Positions 59,329 through 64,000 of a stretch of DNA of 64,000 bases are shown one piece after another. The translations under genes were made by a program, and so were the position numbers. Source of the stretch: Hymenochaete sp. R1 (lineage: Eukaryota > Basidiomycota > Agaricomycetes > Hymenochaetales > Hymenochaetaceae); NCBI GenBank assembly GCA_019400425.1, contig JAFREE010000090.1, forward strand, positions 1-64,000. Direction: 5' to 3'. The notes beneath the pieces were generated by a model. It was not told the origin of the DNA. It saw only the letters and a program-made list of their open reading frames with translations, and made no database searches. Numbering within the stretch: position 1 is the first letter of the stretch; the number at the start of each line of letters is the position of its first letter.

Positions 59329-60278
59329 CTAAGACACGACACTCAATTCCGTGGTCATAGGATGCCTTGCTCCCGTTTGCTTCTTCGTAGAGTCGTTACC
59401 AGTAAGCCGCGCAGTCTCCTTCGCCTTTGAGTCATCGCGGTCGAGGCTACCATCATCGCTACCCACCTTGCAAAATGCCGACTCATCCATAAAACTCTCA
59501 TGGGAGGTGGATAGTAGCGGATCGGACGAAGAGTTGGTCTGGAACTTGATACAGTACTCGATGTCAACGGTGGTCAGGACATAGTATATGAGACGGCAGG
59601 TTGCGAACGTTGTTCCGAAATCGAGAGCAAGTCGTTCAATCGATGAAATGGATATATAAAAACCATAGATGACTAAACATAAACAACGATCAGCAATAGC
59701 CAATGAACATGAAAAGAAAAAGATGAAACAGCTCTGACGCACCTTTTCGGTAAAAACCTTGACATGAAAGTGCGCTATGCAGGAATCATGGGTCAGGCAC
59801 ACCTAATGTCAGAGTAAGACGAAGAAGCCCGAGAGAAGATTGGAAAACGTGCTTACTGTATTTCCTGCGACGCTTCTGCGCCACTCCGTTGACGCGCTTA
59901 GTGACGGCTATGGTAGCAAGAAGGTCCCATCGGCAAATGTTGTCAACGGAATGAAAGTGCGTGAAACAGAGAAAACGTTCATTGTCAAAAGATACAAGAG
60001 CTTCGAAGCTTTAAGAAATGCAGACACTCTCTGCACAAGTAAAGCGTTCAACATCGTCCTACATAAATATTGACGTGACTGAAAACTTTACACACCTTCT
60101 CGAACCACTCTGATGACAAGTTATTTCCGACTTGACCGTGCACGACGCGAGGAAGAGAACCAATGAGTACCAAATATTCTGTGGATCCACCGAAATCCTG
60201 TCCTGGATGTACGGGCTATCACCTACTGGGGTGGTCTTGAGAGATCTGGTCAGCCTCAAGGTTGGGAATCGAGCTCAT
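59329..60278 (-). pseudogene. Decayed partial copy of the Iml2/TTC39 gene
   Basis: Collinear with the 5' half of the gene at 46717. ATG at 60278 (MSSIPNLEADQ), with a TGA after DHPSR. The path then continues LVLFLASCTVKSEITCHQSG (intact copy LDLFLASYMVESEKFCHQSD), DLLATIAVTKRVNGVAQKRR (DLLAAIAHTKHANIVAQRHR), and a FTEK exon end followed by GTGCGT as in the parent's LFEK/GTCTGT. It goes on to TTFATCRLIYYVLTTVDIEY (TTFTTYRLLYQFLTTIDAEY) and QTNSSS. Several splice sites survive, so it is a DNA-level duplicate, not a retrocopy. Similarity stops at the HESFMDESAF segment, and the C-terminal half is missing. Confidence 0.8.
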
Positions 60279-60861
60279 GGTAATTAGGGAGGCATGGTAA
60301 TATCGCCAGCATTGTTTTAAGGGAAGGATTCGATGTTGTTGTTTGCAACGAAAGATGTCATTTAAAAATGCGGGAAAGTCGACCGTCCGGCGAGTCGTCG
60401 TTGGAAGCAGCCTGACTCGCGTCGCCAAAGTCAATATGCGCGTCCCAGCTTGCCATACCCTGTCTCGGTGTCCACTGGATTGATACGACAACATGGACTC
60501 TATCACCCTATAGACGACCAATCAGGTCTGAGAGTATAAAGTATCAACGTGATAGCACAACTTGAAGTACAGCGGTAGAAGACATCCAAGAATGCAGAAC
60601 AAAGCCAAGGGTTGCAGTCAACTTTGAGTTGTGGAACTTGAAGGAGTCGTCACTGATTCACGTGTTGCGCCCGAGAAGTACGGAGTTTTCTGTTTGGCTC
60701 CCTCGTTCGTCAAAGGGGAGTGTAGTAGTGAGAAGGAGGGGATTTATTGTTATACTGGTATACACATTTGATACAAATACCCGTAAGCCCTTCACCGTGA
60801 AGACTGGCAAGGTCGTTACAGATTCTCGATTCTATTGAAAGTAGATCCTACTAATTTTTGT
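60279..60861. other. Intergenic, no gene seen
   Basis: Upstream flank of the Iml2/TTC39 relic and 3' flank of the small unknown gene. No supported coding region. Confidence 0.4.
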
Positions 60862-61334
60862 TTACCGGACCTCGATGCATTCTCTAGCCATGAGTCTCCG
60901 CACATATACATCGTCGAGTTTCAGATTTCCTGCCATGGGCGAAAATAATCCATTATAACTTTCACCAGAGTCATCCACCCAGAACGCCGTATACACAAGA
61001 GACGCCTTCGAGTTTCGTGAGCTCCGTCCGATATTTGAGAGGTGTCCGTTGTCTAGGATTTTCACGCGCCTCCATACATCGTCGCTCTTCGCAAGAGCCA
61101 TGTCACCTCTCTTAGGAAAAGATTAGAATTGGTACATGTAAGTTTTGTAGGAGAACGTACCTTGAACGCGTAAGGCCAAGGTGAATCCATAGATACCGGA
61201 CCACAAGCAAAAGAGGTCATGGTCATGACGGGTTGCAATTGGACGTCGCCGAGATCCATGTCATCTTCGAGGGCGGAATATGGTGGGTCGTAACTTGAAG
61301 GAAAGCAGGAGGATGCTGATGAGAATGATGCCAT
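60862..61334 (-). CDS. Small protein with SH3/Tudor-like barrel look
   Basis: Two exons, phase 0. Exon 1 (ATG at 61334) gives MASFSSASSCFPSSYDPPYS to SPWPYAFK. Exon 2 begins RGDMALAKSDDVWRRVKILD and has LVYTAFWVDDSGESYNGLFS and LDDVYVRRLMARECIEVR before the stop at 60862. It is about 140 residues with no signal peptide or span. The G-D-x-x-x-A-K-x-x-x-x-W-x-x-x-x-V-L-D and Y-x-x-F-W-V-D-D-x-G spacing recalls small SH3/Tudor-like barrels; this is inference from pattern only. Confidence 0.55.
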
Positions 61335-61644
61335 CGTGAATATGCTAGTGATGTTTGATGGGAAAGCGATGACGATGCGAAGGACGAGCAGGTTGGGATG
61401 GAGGATCGAGGGAATGAACAGCGACCACTTTATATGATCTTTTTAAGATGTGGCTCTGGCTTCCATCAATGCGAACGCGAAAAGAAACAAGGAGCCGAGA
61501 GAGATTAAAAATGCGGCATAGTACACTTAGAGTCGCTCTTAGACCTCATAGACAAACTCGGTGATCTTCGTAGGAACAAAAAAAGATCCCACGTTCACGT
61601 ATCACTGGTCTTTGGAAGCTTGTCCTTCTCAAATTCCATTGACA

Positions 61645-62649
61645 TTAATCTATTCGCTACAACGGTTAGCAAATGCCGGAGACGTTCGTAGCATTTAATA
61701 TGTAGACTTACGATCTTCCCCTTGACCCATGTCTCTCCAATGGTTTCAGCCACAGGTCTCATCTCCATTTCCTCAAACACCTCCACGACCTTCGTTGTTC
61801 CAAAACCAAGCTTTTTGAAGAGATCAATACTCGCAGTGTTGCTGAGTCCAATCCGGACCACGAGCCTGTCCACCGTGATTGGCAAAGTTGGTGGGTACTG
61901 AGCGGACGAGGCGTAAGAAAGAAGAAGCTGGAGCGCTTCGGCAGCGAAGCCTTTTCTCCTGCACCGCTTTTCTGAGAATTCGAACGCGATGAATCTGAGT
62001 AAATTCTACGGACTTGGAGAAACATAAAAGGTTGTACCTGCTATCATTATCTCCGCTTCGACCTCGAAATCCTCGTCGGTGGAAGACCCCTTGAAGAAGA
62101 GGTTGACGTCACCAACCATTTGAGAGGTATCTATGACTCCTCTTCCTCTCCAACCTTCCGGCTTTTCCATGATGATAAAAGTCAATTCTTTGGTGAAGTA
62201 TGAATATCGACACGTAATCAAATTTAGCGCCGCGTACTGTCTTCGTCTTCTTGCCATTTTCCTGGACAAAAGGTTAGACATCATTGCAAAAGAGACAAAG
62301 AGACGCAGAAGAGCCATGGAGCTACTACCAAAGTAAAAATTATGACTCACTCTGCATTTCGTATTCTTCTTCCAAGCTTAGTGCTTCACTCGCAGTTTGC
62401 TCTCGTAATTCTGGATTCAACATCCATTCATGGTATTTCTTGCTAGTGGATTGCTTGTCAACATGATGTTCCATAAATTTCTGCACCGCACTAAATGAAG
62501 TACTGACCTCAACGTGTTCCCTCCTGGAAATGTGTGAAGCGGGACTCAGATTAGCACACGGACTTGTGGTGAGCTTTACTCACGACGCACCTGTAGGGGA
62601 CTAGCACGATCTTTTCGCCTACAACGGCTATGTTCTCGTTACACTTCAT
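61645..62649 (-). CDS. NAT9: NAT9-like GNAT N-acetyltransferase
   Basis: Acetyl-CoA-dependent acetyltransferase of the NAT9 group (implicated in microtubule or tubulin acetylation in animals). ATG at 62649: MKCNENIAVVGEKIVLVPYR, then a tiny exon REHVE, KYHEWMLNPELREQTASEAL, EEEYEMQRKWQEDEDKLTFI with consistent phases, VIDTSQMVGDVNLFF, and the GNAT core RRKGFAAEALQLLLSYA (acetyl-CoA loop R-x-x-G-x-A). Near the end come NTASIDLFKKLGFG and ETWVKGKI. The last intron (GTAAGT...TTGTAG) leads to RID and the stop at 61645; without splicing the frame would run to 61595. Complete. Confidence 0.85.
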
Positions 62650-62896
62650 TTATTCGTTGGAGATGATGTTGGATGAGTGATGGGCAACGTAGAAGAGGAA
62701 TCTTTTTGTCGCGTGACCACCAAAGTCTAACCCCATGGGTAAAACACCCTCGGCACACGCAAACACGGGCTCTTTGTCCTGCACCTGGGCCTGTCAGTCA
62801 TAGGGACAACTAGTACTGTCCTGTATTTCGCTCCAACATTCTCATATCCTTTTTGGGCCATGTTCTCCTTCATTCTTCCATCGACAACAAGAGGCC

Positions 62897-64000
62897 ATGC
62901 CGGTATCGGATCCGTACAAAAAGAGCCCAACAGAGACGCCATCGTCAAGGAGCAGCGTTGTAGAGCTTGGGTTGGAGTCGAGGGAAAGCATAGATGAAGG
63001 TATTCAGAGGAAGAGGCAGGGCGTGGACCGACAACTGCGGCTTGATATGCCGAAGCCAGTCGTCCACGAAGCTACAGTGTTGAAATTCGAAGAGCCAAAT
63101 GATGCGAATGAACGAAAGGACAAACTCCATCAACGAGACTTCCACGTTATCGGCGACACAGAAAAAGAGGCGGGGACCGCAGACGACGAGGAGAAGACAA
63201 ACACGAAAAGATCGCAATCGTGGCTTCCCCAGACGAATTGGATCATAACCAATTTCACGAAGAACAACCTCCGACCTGTCATTCGTTGCGCCATCTCGGC
63301 GTGGGTTTGCTTGCTCTTGGTCTTAGTGCGAAAGTGTCAAAGATTTCTGGGCACGGTACGTGATTTTTTTTCACACTATACAACGCTATGGATGACCATT
63401 GATTGACGTTTCGTTGTAAAGTCAAGTTTCATCATTCTCGTCGGTCAGTGGAATCTTTGTTACAATTGCAGTTAAGAATCGCTGAACTGAGCTAAAAATA
63501 GCCTCTTTTCTATCCCCACCTTCGGACTCTTTCATCGCTGTAGTTGAACGGGAATGTGTCATTCAAATTTTGGTTGCCGGATCATACGCGTAAGTAGACA
63601 CATTGAATTATCGCATCTCAGGGAACGTGCTAACAAGTAGAAGGTGGAGTTGTTTAGGAGTCTTTGCAGCTAGTTTAGCTCGTCAGAGCGCAAGTGCTGA
63701 TATAAATAGAGATGAGCTTCTTGGCGGTCGCTATATTGAGACGGTGGTAAGAACTTCCAGACGTCAGAGGAAACTTTATTGATGTGCAAAAAGCCTAGCG
63801 TAATATGCGCTTTGTTTCTCTGTTTCGGTACTGCCATACTACTCTATTTAAGAGCACGCATGGGCCAAGGGAAACCAGTAATTGCAGCGATGATTCTAAG
63901 CTGCACAACAATGGGTGAGCTCGCTCGCAAACCTCCAAGAGTATCTCATATATTTCTATCTATCAGATTCCGCGTTACTTGCTGCGCCGTTATATCCATA
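62897..64000 (+). CDS. ArAE_2_N-type membrane transporter, 5' part
   Basis: Start of a large fungal protein with the putative ER transporter 6TM N-terminal domain (BRE4-related). ATG at 62897; a charged cytosolic N-terminus of about 110 residues is followed by FTKNNLRPVIRCAISAWVCL, FIILVASFLSPPSDSFIAVV, SCLGVFAASLARQ and GQGKPVIAAMILSCTTM across short introns. The gene runs off the right edge of the window, so the later helices and C-terminal domain are not visible. Conserved spacing of P-V-I-R-C, L-S-P-P-S-D and W-S-C-L-G supports the call. Confidence 0.82.

Overview
The window is nuclear DNA of a filamentous basidiomycete, probably an agaricomycete. Genes are dense and broken by many 50-60 bp GT-AG introns. 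Several families are typical of that group: CAECRR-type Zn2Cys6 regulators, a DUF6533-type seven-transmembrane (7TM) protein, a KRE6/SKN1 glucan protein, a GH79 glycosidase and an ArAE_2_N transporter. All gene models were read by eye, so internal exon borders are approximate. Starts and stops were checked codon by codon where stated.

Layout. 0-2.5 kb: degraded LTR-retrotransposon pieces. 2.7-6.0 kb: a Zn2Cys6 transcription factor (minus), whose near-twin lies inverted at 42.2-45.6 kb. 6.1-7.3 kb: a single-pass membrane protein. 7.7-9.3 kb: a Ser/Thr kinase. 9.7-13.0 kb: a neutral ceramidase. 13.7-15.8 kb: a KRE6/SKN1 protein. 17.1-18.1 kb: a paralogue of the 6-7 kb membrane protein. 19.1-21.0 kb: an atypical G-protein alpha subunit. 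21.9-26.9 kb: five small secreted-peptide genes in one orientation. 27.6-29.2 kb: a DUF6533-type 7TM protein. 30.1-30.5 kb: a short Ser-rich protein. 32.1-35.5 kb: two paralogous 7TM proteins. 34.8-38.6 kb: a 1,885-bp tandem duplication that apparently creates a chimeric gene. 38.5-40.0 kb: a Ser-rich acidic protein. 46.7-49.5 kb: an Iml2/TTC39 protein, with a decayed partial copy at 59.3-60.3 kb. 49.7-50.8 kb: an intronless unknown gene. 51.8-54.9 kb: pseudogene and remnants. 55.3-56.1 kb: a small membrane protein. 56.4-58.5 kb: GH79. 60.9-61.3 kb: a small unknown protein. 61.6-62.6 kb: a NAT9-like acetyltransferase. 62.9 kb to the end: the 5' part of an ArAE-type transporter.

The most unusual content is the secreted-peptide array. 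Each member has a signal peptide, one phase-0 intron just after it, and a tiny exon 2. Four of the five carry a two-cysteine core, mostly C-x-G-H-P-x-C; the fifth has lost the first cysteine. I recognise no named family. The array sits between a divergent G-alpha gene and three 7TM genes, which permits, but does not prove, a peptide-receptor-G protein neighbourhood. Other notable points are a conserved 15-nt microexon in the two single-pass paralogues, the inverted transcription-factor pair bracketing 36 kb, and the apparently identical tandem duplication.
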